64,000 bases of DNA from Scatophagus argus (Eukaryota; Chordata; Actinopteri; Scatophagidae): the NCBI RefSeq assembly GCF_020382885.2, contig NC_058515.1:9655223-9719222 (forward strand), written 5' to 3'. Below the pieces are notes generated by a model. The model did no database searches and was not told where the DNA came from. It saw only the letters and a program-made list of their open reading frames with translations. The position numbers and the translations under genes were made by a program. Shown here one piece after another: positions 1-10,859 of this stretch (positions are counted from its first letter, which is position 1; every line of letters begins with the position of its first letter).

Positions 1-2085
1 AGTGTGCTTTGTCGCAGCATGAGGCTAGTATTAATAATATATTTCCACATATAAATACTCTTACTGGATCATTATTACTGATGCCCTCACGAGTATACTA
101 GCTTAATGTAATAATTCTACTGAGTTATGTGCAAATCAGCAGGAGGGACTGCTGCTTGTTAGCTCTAATTAACCCTGACAAACCGCTGACACAATGGCAA
201 CATTTTATAACGTAGCAGCAGGGGTGGGATGCTGTGAGGGTCTGAGCTGTGCTCACTGCAAAAAGTCAGCTGTCATGAACAAGAAAATAAGTGCATTATA
301 GCCATTATATTTATATTTATATTAAAACCAATGCAGATACTAACAGCAAGTGCACTTGTCTATCCATCCATTTATTATCTATAAAAATAAACAAAACAAG
401 TTGCAAATTACAAAAAACAAAAAACAAGTGAATATTGCCGTGATTTAAGATATTTCATCTTGCGTAGATTTCGGTTTTTGCAGCGTAGTCATCACACTGT
501 TGGACCCCTGTCCTTCCTCCAGGAGACAGGCGGACGCCTACAGTCACGACATCCTCACTACATGGAAAATGTTCCTTAAAGTCAAGCTGTGTGATGATTA
601 ATTACTGAGTAATCAGAATGCAAGTCCTGTGGTGGCCCAAAAGGTCAGAGGTTGTCAAACTGAGGACGCATGTGGAGCAGAATCAAGTTTAAACAGCTGG
701 ACTATTGTGGGAATAACTAACGGTGCTTTTGTTTTCTGGTTAGCACAGTCGATTCAGACAGCAAAACATGAGACCCATTTTTGAAAGGGAGGCAATGAAA
801 AATTTAACTTGTCAGTCAAAATATGATGAAATCTCTTTGGCCTTTAGTTAACCATCAATAGAGTGAGCAAGATTAGTATGATTTTTGTAACTATTTTCTA
901 TAATATTGGCCAAGTAAAAATTAAATAATGAGTGAAACAGGTTCCTAACTGCTGGACTGGAGGAACAGTTCAGCATCAACGTTAAGAGTACTCCAGCATT
1001 GCATTTCTATTTGTTCCAGTAGCCTCAAGCCACTCTTTCTCGCTAAAGATTTTGTTTTTTCATTTTCAAACTTGCAGTCTGCAGCTCAAACCTACCCTGC
1101 TGATCAATCAGATTCTCTGGAGCCACACAAGCTTTTATATAACTTTGTTCCCATACAAAAAACCTGTAAACACACTTTGACCTCCTGGGTGGTCCTGAAC
1201 CACTGAACTAAGTTAACCGTGTGGCTTAGTGGAGCCCATGACCTTCCCACTCTTCTGACATGATGTTTTGAAGTGGTCAAACAATAAATTATTGCCACAT
1301 TTTGTTTTCAGACAAAATGAAATGGATACAAAACCCAACCATTATTTGCCTTTTGATCAAACACGGACTGTAAACACAGATCAAAATCAAGTGTTCTGTT
1401 TGCAGTCTGACATTTAGATGTTCTCTGCTTTTATCTTCCACTGACTCAAAGTGAGTGGTGGAGTGTCAGGCTGGTTTGTCCAAGCAGCCTCATTAACATT
1501 TGAGTCACATTGTGTCATTAACAGCACTGCACAGCATGCAGGCCTCATGTTGACTCCAGGACACCTGCAAAGCCAATGTGGCTAATCATGACTGACAGAA
1601 GCAAAGTTATGTGCTACCATTAATTAATTAGACTTTATTGTTGTGTTTTGCATCCAATATTTTACCCTTAAAGTTATTACAACATGAGCATTGATCAACC
1701 CAAAGTCAGATCGCAGAGGTTTTGTTTTTGCGGACGTCTTACAGGTGCAGTTTTGTGCCTGTGTGCCTCATGTCGTCACCGCAGACGATGACCTTATCCT
1801 GTCCAGTGACACTTTTGTCCACAACCTCCACCACGCACATCCTCATTCCCTCACCAGGATTCTTCTCCACCAATCACATCCTTTTGTAGACTTGACGATG
1901 AGGAGGGCTTGATGATGAAGAAGCCTCTTTATTAGCTCTCGGCACATCCTACGCAAACAGTGATAAGTGATTTGGTGATTGGTCGGATTTTGTTATATTT
2001 TGGACTTTGGACAGTGCTGCACATCATCTGTGTTGAAGAGAGAATAAACAGATACTGGAGTTACATCCTTGTGTTTGAGGTGGAG
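1..2085. other. Intergenic sequence left of the somatostatin gene
   Basis: The stretch is AT-rich. The ORFs in it are short and show no domain or splice structure I can recognise. An inverted CCAAT (ATTGG) at 1978-1982 lies about 100 bp before the somatostatin start codon and could belong to its promoter, but I see no convincing TATA box or cAMP-response element. Confidence 0.5.
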
Positions 2086-2560
2086 ATGCTTTGCTCTCAG
2101 GTGCAGCTGCTTCTCGTGGCTTTGTTTTCCTCTGTGCTGCTGGTGCAGGTCAGCGGTGTCCCACGCAGAGACATGCTGACAGAAACACTGAGGGCAGACC
2201 TGGCAAGTGACAAGGTGAGTGACTCAAATATGTCGTGGAGATTTAATTGGCTGAGTGTGTGAGCAGGGAAGTGCCTCAGAGGAGTGTGTTAAAGCTGTAT
2301 GAAGCCTTGTGTGAAGTGCTATTTTTTTTTTTTTTTTTTTGGCTGCCCTCCTTCAGGATCTCGCTCACTTGCTCTTGCTGAAGTTCGTGTCTGAACTGAT
2401 GGCGGCGAGAGGAGACGAGATGCTCCCCGAGCCGGAGGATGAGGAGGAGCAGGAGGCAGGAGTCAGGGAGGAGGTGATGCGGCGGCATCTTGCCCTCTCT
2501 CAAAGAGAGCGCAAGGCGGGCTGCCGCAACTTCTTCTGGAAGACGTTCACCTCGTGCTAG
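2086..2560 (+). CDS. sst5: Preprosomatostatin, Arg4 somatostatin-14 variant (SS5-type paralogue likely)
   Basis: Two coding exons, 2086-2214 and 2357-2560, joined in phase 0 across a 142 bp intron, encode 110 aa. Residues 1 to about 25 form a hydrophobic signal peptide (leucine/valine run ending near VSG). The propeptide has an acidic stretch, then the processing site RERK followed by AGCRNFFWKTFTSC and a stop. This is somatostatin-14 with Arg instead of Lys at position 4; both cysteines of the disulfide and the FWKT receptor-binding core are intact. Family role: a secreted peptide that inhibits hormone release through somatostatin receptors. The family assignment is secure. The SS5 label is inferred from neighbours: trip6, bcl6b and acap1 are paralogues of the LPP, BCL6 and ACAP2 genes near human SST, so this should be an ohnologue rather than SST itself. 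A phylogeny could still move it to another teleost somatostatin class. Confidence 0.9.
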
Positions 2561-2763
2561 CACCGGACCAGAGCTGCTCAAGCTGGAGTGTTGTTATTGT
2601 TTTTAATTCCTCTTCTTTTCAAGCATAACTTATTCCGTGTTTAATTACTTTGTTGGAGCTCAATCGATTACTGCAAGATGCCAAATGTGCAGGTGTTGTA
2701 GCAATTGTAAGCTGTGATAAGGCTGTATGTTTTGAGATGGGCAGGGATTTACACAGTGTCCAC

Positions 2764-2769
2764 AATAAA
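2764..2769 (+). other. Polyadenylation signal AATAAA, somatostatin gene
   Basis: Canonical hexamer about 200 bp after the somatostatin stop codon, giving a short 3'UTR typical of this gene family. A second AATAAA-like run follows near 2809. Confidence 0.55.
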
Positions 2770-3294
2770 AAAAGAAAATCAGTTTAAAAGAGTATGTTTG
2801 TTAGTTATAATAAATATAAAAAGAAACCTCACATGGAAGCAGCTAATTTTCTTGCACCTAGGGCAGCTTATAATGCACTGCATCCCATTTTCTCCATTTT
2901 AAGTGAATCCCAGGGGGCATTTTTTCTTGTTATATCTGCCAGAAATGAATCCAAGAGGGCACTTTGGTGGCATTTGTTCAAACATGGGGGCACCAGGGGG
3001 TGTAATCGCCTCCTCAGTACCTGTGCCCATCTGACAGGGCTAAAATATGCACATTAAAAGAGATATTTAAGTAAGAATTTTCCCCACAATGTAACACCAA
3101 CACATATTTCATCAGTCCTTTCCTGCCAGGTGAACATCTGTGTCTTACAAACCACATTTTAACACAGGCCTCAAGAAGACTTCAAGAAGACACAGAAGTC
3201 AAGGTTAATACAAAACACCATCTGTGATTTGTAAGGTTAAAGTTGTAACGTTTGAATGAAAATGCGACAAACACGACGATGGACCCAATGGCAT

Positions 3295-5165
3295 TTTAAT
3301 AATCGTTTATGTTACTACAACCTGTATTAGGAGAAAATCCACTCACATGTTCACATGCTTTCAAAATGGCAGCTGACAGAAGTCTGCCGCAGTACCGCAG
3401 CCTTTGATCTACAAGCTCCAATTCACAGCATTTCAAACTGAACACAGTGAAGACAGTAAATGAATGACTGAGCAATGCAAACAAAATGACGTGATTCGAG
3501 GAGTATGACACAAGAGGTGGCGACGGGTCAGAATTTTAAAAATGACACATCTGAGCATGACTGAAAATGATGACCTTGGTGATAAAAAGGAGACTAACGC
3601 TAATACAGTATATACATCATGAGATAAATTAACGAGAGATGAAATCTGAACCGTTTCAGCATGATCAAGTTCACAGATGAGAAAAAAAAAGAATGACATC
3701 TTCTTTGAGGTAAGGCTTTCAAATGTCTAGCCCTTAAAGTTACACATGTACATAAATCAGGACGGAAAGACGAGAGGTTAAACACAATCATTAACAAATA
3801 CTGTAGCTCCAAAGTCTCAGACAATGACAACTGGGTACACAAGTGCAAAGATGAACAAAAATGAAATCCACAAGTGAAGAGTTGTATTGCAAATCACACC
3901 AAACTCCACTTGTATTTTGTCTAATGTATTTGTCAGTTAATTCATCCCACATCCTTGTAAAATGAATACAATTTTAGTTTACCCAAATGGCACATGTACA
4001 AACTCTTCACACGAGGCTCAAGCTTCACATGATGGGATGTTTTTAAGCCACGCAAGTGACCGACACCCTGTTTTCCTTAGACAGAGGAAAGCATTTGACT
4101 TCATTGCACCATCAACTTCAATGTAACAGTCAAGTATCAACCAACAACAGATAAACAAAAAAAGCAAAAGCAAGATTGTGTTTCGTAGACATTCATAAAT
4201 GTTATTCTGAATGATAAAAAAAAGACAAAAATCCTGTTACGATTTAATAACTAAACAACGTGATGATGTAATATTTGACTTTTGAGATGTATGAGAGATT
4301 TGTTCAAGCAAACTTTGTACTAGCAGATAATAAAAAGCTTAAGAAAGAAACGCCTGCGGTTGTAAGGTTAACTACACATTCCTTTCGTCTACATTTCTCG
4401 TGCTACGAGGCTACTTCTCTGCAAAGATTCACTCCACTAAAGGCTACGTGCTTTCCAAAACAGTTGGCAACAGTTTCATTGTCAAACCAAACCAGCCTGC
4501 TATGTACAGTCACAGTTGTTGCAATATGTGCTTTTAATGTGCTTGTTTTGAGGCAGTTCTGCACCTTGACATTTAGTGTTTTGTACAAACGGATTGAGAC
4601 AGGCCATCATCCTAATAATCATCTATGCTGCTTCGCTGCAAAAGAAAACTCATTTTCAGGTGTAAATCTTTGATCTCCTTCCTTACCTTCATGGTGTTTG
4701 ACAGTGATAATAATGTGCAAGCTAACAGTTCAGCGATACCGGGGTGAATAAGTGGTGAGTGGCGCCCAAGCTGCCTGCAGGTCAGGCCACTGCTGAATAC
4801 TGAGCTAAACATGAAAAATGGGAAAGTTGTGTACCAAAAAAAAAACCCAACAAAAAACAGAAAATTTTGTCAGAATTTTGAATGAAAGGAAAATAGCGAG
4901 GTGGTCGCTCCTTCAAAACTCCATCTGTAATTCTGGTCAGTAACAGAAAATCTTCCTCTGCAAATGAAATTGCAGCTGGATACCAACAGAGGGAGCTATA
5001 GCAACACTCATATCAAACTCCTAGCAACCAAGAAAAAAGAGAAAGAAAAAAAGAAGTGTATCACGGCCTTTAACAAAGAGAGAGCACTTCCTCCCTGTGC
5101 TATCAATAATTTGTCAACTGTCACGGATTTGCGAGAGTGAGATGCTGCGGTTACCAACAGGCTTC
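3295..5165 (-). other. trip6: Probable long 3'UTR of trip6
   Basis: This stretch follows the trip6 stop codon on the minus strand and contains no credible coding exon. An ATTAAA polyadenylation signal on the minus strand (plus-strand TTTAAT, 3295-3300) is a plausible end. The UTR extent is inferred from this signal and the lack of other genes; transcript data would settle it. The 2770-3294 gap to its left holds nothing I recognise. Confidence 0.4.
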
Positions 5166-8100
5166 TTAGCAGTCAGTGGAGATTTTGGCTGAGAGGTCCT
5201 GGATGCGGCGAGCGCTGCAGCTCTTACATAAGATGTGGCCGTCCAGCGGGTAACAGCCTCGACCCTCGCCTTCAGAAGACAGCAGGAGGCCACATTCCTG
5301 ATGAACACAGACACTTCACTCAACTTCACACTTACAAATCCAGCACATTCTAGACTACCTTAGTTTGTACTATTGAGAGTATAAAAGAAAGTCATTTAAT
5401 CCAATGTTTACTTGGGAATCACAGGTTTTTTGCATAAGTTGTGCATAGTTTTATTAAACTACCTAAACTGTTTAAAAGAGCTACAAATACCCAGTAATTC
5501 AGTTCCATACAGTTCAAAACATCAATGATTAACTACAGTAATGAAGGTTTTGCCTTTTATGGCAAAAATGATAAAATGTCACAGATCTCCTTATCTCTGT
5601 GTTAAACTACAACACACTGTTTCACATCAAATAAGAAGCTGTAAATCGGTGAGTCCGGCTGTTTCTGTTATTTTATGTTATATAATCCCATCTGGCTCAT
5701 TTGCAAAAATAAAACAAAACTGACTCACCTCACAGACATAACAGTTGACATGGAAGCTGCGGTCCAGAGCTACTATCCTTACTGTCTCCTCCTGGCCCTG
5801 CTCGGGCATGATGGGCTCACCGCAAACCGAGCAGCGAGGTGCATACTTCCTGTCAGGGAGAACAAGCATCAGAACAGAGGGGTTACAGGACATTTCTGTC
5901 AGGAAAAACAGGACTGACTTCGTGAAACAACAGGCACAGTGTTTGAATGTCTTTACACCTGTGAAAGTCATCGATGCAGTGTATCTGAGACGTTGCATCC
6001 ACGGTGAAGGGTACGCCGTCCAAGCAGCAGTTGCAAACCACACACGTGAAACAACGAGGGTGGTAGGCCTTCCCCATGGCCCGCAGGATACGGTCCAGGA
6101 TGGGCTTGGAGCACTTTGAACAGCGCTCTAAAGTACTCTAATGAGGAAAGAACAGGAGCAGGTGTATGCATCAGAGTAACACAGAGCAGGATAAGGGTTG
6201 CCAGCCAAAGCTTAACCATAAAAGAAAATTATATTTGTTATACTGTTCTTTCTTCACTCACAATGTAACAGCTCTCACAGTAACTCTTCTTGTCGAGGGC
6301 ATAGAATGGTTGCCCTCGGAGGCGGGCGTGGCAAGTGATGCAGGTGAAACACTCCACATGGAACACCTGCTCCATGGCGATGCAGCCGCTGCCATCACCG
6401 ACCACGTTGTCACCGCACCGCGCACATCGACCTGAAAGTCAAAGTATTTTTTTTTTACATTTTAAACGCCATAAGGCAGGTTTTGTTGCATCTTAAGTCA
6501 TTAATGTAACAAGTAGCAACTGTACCAAAATAGTCCTCTGAAGGAGGGTGGTTCATATCATAGACCAACTTCTTGGTGAGTCGTTCCAATTCTTCCTCGG
6601 GTCTGGTTGTTACTATCGCCTGCTGGAAGAAAAGGCGATACATGAATCAAATGCGCAACAGGAACAATTAAGGTAACAACTGAATGCAAACAGGATTTTG
6701 TAGAAAAGCATGTTTATATTTCTACGTAATGCAGGTATTCCACATTTTTAGATGATACCCAGCCCTGAGGACAGAATATTTGTGTATATGTTCTACACAC
6801 TAATTTTTAAAATATAGATGCTGATATGTGTTCCTACCTTGCTGGGCTGATAAGCAGGACTTTGTGCAGCACCTGACCCTGTCTGATTACTTTCGATCCC
6901 TCTCTTAGATACCGGAACCTGGTTAACTCTTCCACCAGATCCTGAGCCGCTCCCCTTGTAACCCGCCTCAGAGTGCATCTCCTGAGCTTGATGTGGAGGG
7001 TACCAGCCCTGCGAACTTGTCTGAGTCTGAGGAGGGGGGCGTGACACGTGCTGGCGAGGAGGGGGAGGTGTGTACGCCTGTTCAGCCTGTCTCCCTGTCT
7101 GCGAATAGGTGACAGGCTGTGCCGTCTTGACCTGGACGCTGAACCTGGGCCCAGTGGGAGTCGAGGCTGTGGTATAAGAGGCTGGGACAGGCTGAGGGTA
7201 GGGCTTGGGGATGGAAGAGGAGGAGTAGTAGTCCTGCTGGTGGGATGTGGAGTACTGAGGTGATGGGTGCTCACTGGGGTAGGGTGGAGCTGGGTGGTAT
7301 TGACTCTGGGGATGAGGGGGGTAGCCCATGGATGGCCGACCCTGAGGAGAGGCTGTGCTCTGGTGTGCAGGCTTGTAATGATCCCCTGGGAGGTATTTGT
7401 TGTAAGGCACGTTGTCGTACAGCTGTGCAGAAAAGGTAAATGTTTAGGTGAACTGTACGCATATGCAATTTCTCCACAGAACATTTAGTAGATTCAGTAA
7501 AGAGTGTTGTTATACTTGTGTGCTGGAGTCCTGTGGGTGGCTGTCCAGATCAGCGAGCATACTGGTGAGGGAATCAATATCGGCATCGATTTTGGAGTGA
7601 TAACTGGCTGGCTTCTCAGGACCACGGTGCTAACAACAGAACATCATAAGAAACGTGTGTATTGAATCAAACTATCACAAGAGTCGAACTCAACGATCTT
7701 TTTTCCAGTGGTCAGTCTTTAGATTAGGTATGTGTTTACAAGTGTCTTATTATCTGCAAAGCTGCCGAAAATGCACCCACCATCAGCTCGTAGCTGTCCA
7801 TGTGAGAGCTCCAGTTGCGGTCCTCTTTGGGACCATGAGGAGGGGGGTAATAGTGATCGCTAGAAGAATGGTGAATGGGCCCGCCTTTAAGTTAGAGAAC
7901 AGATATCAAAAACCAAATTTCCAAGACAATCCAGAAACTTTCTGACATGGGCTGGACTCTAAAATAAGCAAAACATGCAGACAATTTCAATGTACAGTTT
8001 GCTTAGAAGAAGCAAACAATTGTGCCTTTTAATTTGTTTTGAATGTGATCCCTGACTCTTAGCATGTGACTAGTGGTCTTCTTACCTGTGGGTCCAGTAG

Positions 8101-8296
8101 CCATGTACCTGTTGGCCATCCCTCCTCCTCCACCTCCTCCGTTCTGGTCATAGGGGCCATATTTTGGCCGGAAGTCAGACATCCCCTTCTTGTTTGGGGC
8201 TCGGTAGATCGCTGACCCAGCAGAGTGGGACATCTGGGGGACGGCTCGCTCTGGGCTATCCAGAGTCCTCGGCGGAAGCCAGGTGGGACCGGACAT
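5166..8296 (-). CDS. trip6: Thyroid receptor-interacting protein 6 (zyxin-family LIM adaptor)
   Basis: Nine coding exons in transcript order: 8296-8086, 7884-7781, 7629-7516, 7422-6838, 6622-6526, 6431-6262, 6137-5959, 5849-5729, 5297-5166; all phases agree and give 570 aa. The start MSGPTWLPP, the [12 protein letters not shown] motif, [13 protein letters not shown] before the LIM region, and the tail LSAKISTDC are TRIP6 signatures; LPP starts and ends differently. Residues 1 to about 370 are Pro/Gln/Ser/Tyr-rich and disordered. Three tandem LIM zinc domains follow (about 372-430, 432-490, 492-560) with Cys/His ligands visible. The C-terminal TDC resembles the PDZ ligand of mammalian TRIP6. 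Family role: scaffold at focal adhesions and actin structures that also enters the nucleus. It is longer than human TRIP6 (476 aa) because of its N-terminal half. The fifth exon has a CAG|CAG tandem acceptor, so a one-residue Gln variant is possible. Confidence 0.93.
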
Positions 8297-10800
8297 GTCA
8301 GGCTTCTGAGATCAGAAAGAGAGATAAAAATATTTCTATTATGTAAAGTAATGCCACTCAATACTGACTTTGCTCTGATTTTACATCAGCCAGTACACAT
8401 GATTTTGTTTTCAGCTTTGACCAATAATTTATATGAGTACAGCTGTGGCTGTTCTGTGTATTTTACATAATATGTAACCAATGGAAACAAAGGGATGCTT
8501 CAGACTTTGTTTCCTATGGCAACGGGGACACACAGATTGAACAATAGGCTTCTAGTTGGGTAGCAGGAAGAGAGCAGCCATTCTGAAAGGCTAGGGGATT
8601 TCCAGCAGACTCACACATTGCTCTGAAACATGTTTGTGCAGTTCGATACAAAAACTTTTGAAAAAAACAAAACAAAACAAAAAAAAAAATAATAAAAACA
8701 GCACACTTAGACACAAACCTGTACACATAAACACACATAAACAAACAGGTGCAAATCTGTGGTTACTCGTTGCCTGTTATCTGCCACAATGGTTATTGTC
8801 CTTGGGTGTTTACACACTAGTATCACTGATTTCTAAATGAAGCAGAGACAAAAACAGGGCAGGAAATGTTGTGTAATAATATGTGTCTACATACACCCGC
8901 ACACCTGGCTCATAACAATATATTATGTATTCTCTGTGGGATAAATAACCACACTGCGGCACACAGCTGAGCCGGCAAAGTGCCAACTTGCACAGCATGG
9001 CATTCATTAAGATTCAGATCTTTAAGGGAAAAAATCTAATTAAAAAGAACTCATATGAATCACAGAAATTTATAGAAAGTATCACTAATTACATAACAAG
9101 AAAAACAGACTCCTTAAAGAAAGCAAACAAAGGGGTCACGAGTTAGTGAACCATCAATGAATTTTCAGACTGACTCCATGCACAGGGGAAGCAATGCATG
9201 ACTGATACAACGCCTAAATGGACTGCAAGCACAGGGACAAGCCATGGCAGATCGGCACTGTCAGAGTGGAGACATTAATAGCGCACTTAGATTGATTGCA
9301 TATGTGTGGCCATGTTGGTAAGAGGATTATAATGATGGATGAGAGGATGATGTAGACTTACATAAATACAATGCCTGAATAGAGCATTTTAGCCTTTTTA
9401 GGTTTATTTTTACTCATTTTCTTTCATTATTTCTACTCGTGGAGTTGTTATAGTCACCATGCAGTATCAGCATGGACTTGATTGACATTACACAGCAACC
9501 ACGTAGAGGGAAGAGTGACCACCGCCTCCACAACCAACCTGATTTACGCCCCTGTCTGAATCCGGATGAGCACGCACTCAAATCCGCGGACGTCTGGGCC
9601 AGAACATTAATCTCAATGGTTTTATCACTCTGTGTTTTAAAGCCAATTGTTTGATTTTCATGTGATTAAAAAGACAAATCTCGTCCATTTGTTCTTTGAT
9701 TAGCTTGGCTGGACCTCTGCCTGAACGCAAAGGAGGCTCATGAAATGTCAAAGTTGATGACAGGAACAAGAGTCAAGTAAGCTGGAACAGACAAAGACAA
9801 CATCCGGTGTTCTTAAAAATCAGAACAAAATAGCTCTATTGTAACTGTTTCGGCCACACATGAAAGCGATTACAAATACGATGAATACAGCTGAAATAAC
9901 TTGTAGCAAACGCAAACTTAATTAGCGTTACTCCCATTTTATCTGTTTAACGTACTGTTCTTGTTATTCCGTAACAAGGTGTTTTCATGCTTTTATTTTG
10001 AAGGCAACAGGCTCTGGTTAGCTTAACATGTTTAGCACAATGTAGCTTAATTTAGCGATATGAGCTAAAGAAAAATGAACCAAAAACAGGAAGAAAACAT
10101 GAATTAAGTCAATATAGGCAAGGAACTAGGACATAAACTATATCAGCAAACAATGGGCTGGCTCCAATCAACATTAGCTACGTACTAGCATTTCCTACCT
10201 TTTACAGTACCTTTACAGTGACTCTCCTCTTCCTTTCAGTCTCATCTAAAAATCGAGAATACAAAATTGGTAAAACAAAACAATAGATGGCACATTAAAG
10301 ACATCAGCGATATTTTCTCGTTTCTAACTGTAACATTTGTTTCGCTCAGCAACATTAACGTCTCTTACATAGGAATAGAGAGACTAACTGGCTGTTGTTC
10401 GTCCAAATCTGCCCGCTGTGCGTCACATATGTGTAAAACATACCATTTAAGCAATATAAGAAACCACAATGAAGGATAATTAGCATTACTTAACTTTAAT
10501 AACAGGCTTGTTTACTTGTTTGCTAGCCTGTTTTGAACTCGAGCAAAGCTCGTGTCTTGCCTCTGGGCTAACTTCAACACAACCAGAGAGGAAACAATGA
10601 AATTAACCGACAACTACCGTCTGAAATGAGCCACACAAACGCAATCTACGCCCTCATTTAAATATTCGAAGGTCAGTGAAAGTTAGCCCTAAATAACTTT
10701 CTTGTCGCTTTAGCGTCGTTAACCTACTTTGTGACGGATCCTGAGGCCTTTAGCAGCAGCAGCAGCAGCAGCAGCTCCTCACTGCATTCCCGATGTGTGA
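8297..10800 (-). other. trip6: trip6 5' region: untranslated leader, intron and promoter zone
   Basis: The start-codon exon appears to begin at 8305, after a CTCAG acceptor, so the leader starts further right. No coding sequence is evident from 8306 to 10800. The likely promoter and first exon lie near 10600-10800, just before an (AGC)8 run and a (GT)n/G-run. This placement is inference only. Confidence 0.3.
10752..10775. repeat. (AGC)8 trinucleotide repeat
   Basis: Eight perfect AGC units lie in the presumed trip6 promoter or first-exon area. A (GT)n tract (10817-10848) and an adjoining G run follow within 50 bp. Confidence 0.9.
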
Positions 10801-10816
10801 CGTAGCTGTAGCTGCG

Positions 10817-10817
10817 G

Positions 10818-10849
<32 letters not shown>

Positions 10850-10858
10850 GGGGGGGGG
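10817..10858. repeat. (GT)n microsatellite followed by a G run
   Basis: About 16 GT units run directly into about ten G residues. Slippage-prone; length will vary between individuals and assemblies. Confidence 0.9.
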
Positions 10859-10859
10859 T

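Noticed and set aside
5678-6219. Minus-strand frames treated as complete small proteins
   Set aside because: They are trip6 LIM exons read through their introns; the intronic parts are not protein-like.
6834-7484. Long overlapping open frames on both strands across 6834-7488
   Set aside because: They are shadows of the 585 bp proline-rich trip6 exon, whose frame alone joins both neighbouring exons in phase.
5166-8296. Calling this LIM gene lpp
   Set aside because: The LIM domains and proline-rich motifs resemble LPP, but the N-terminus [29 protein letters not shown] and the STDC tail match TRIP6 specifically.
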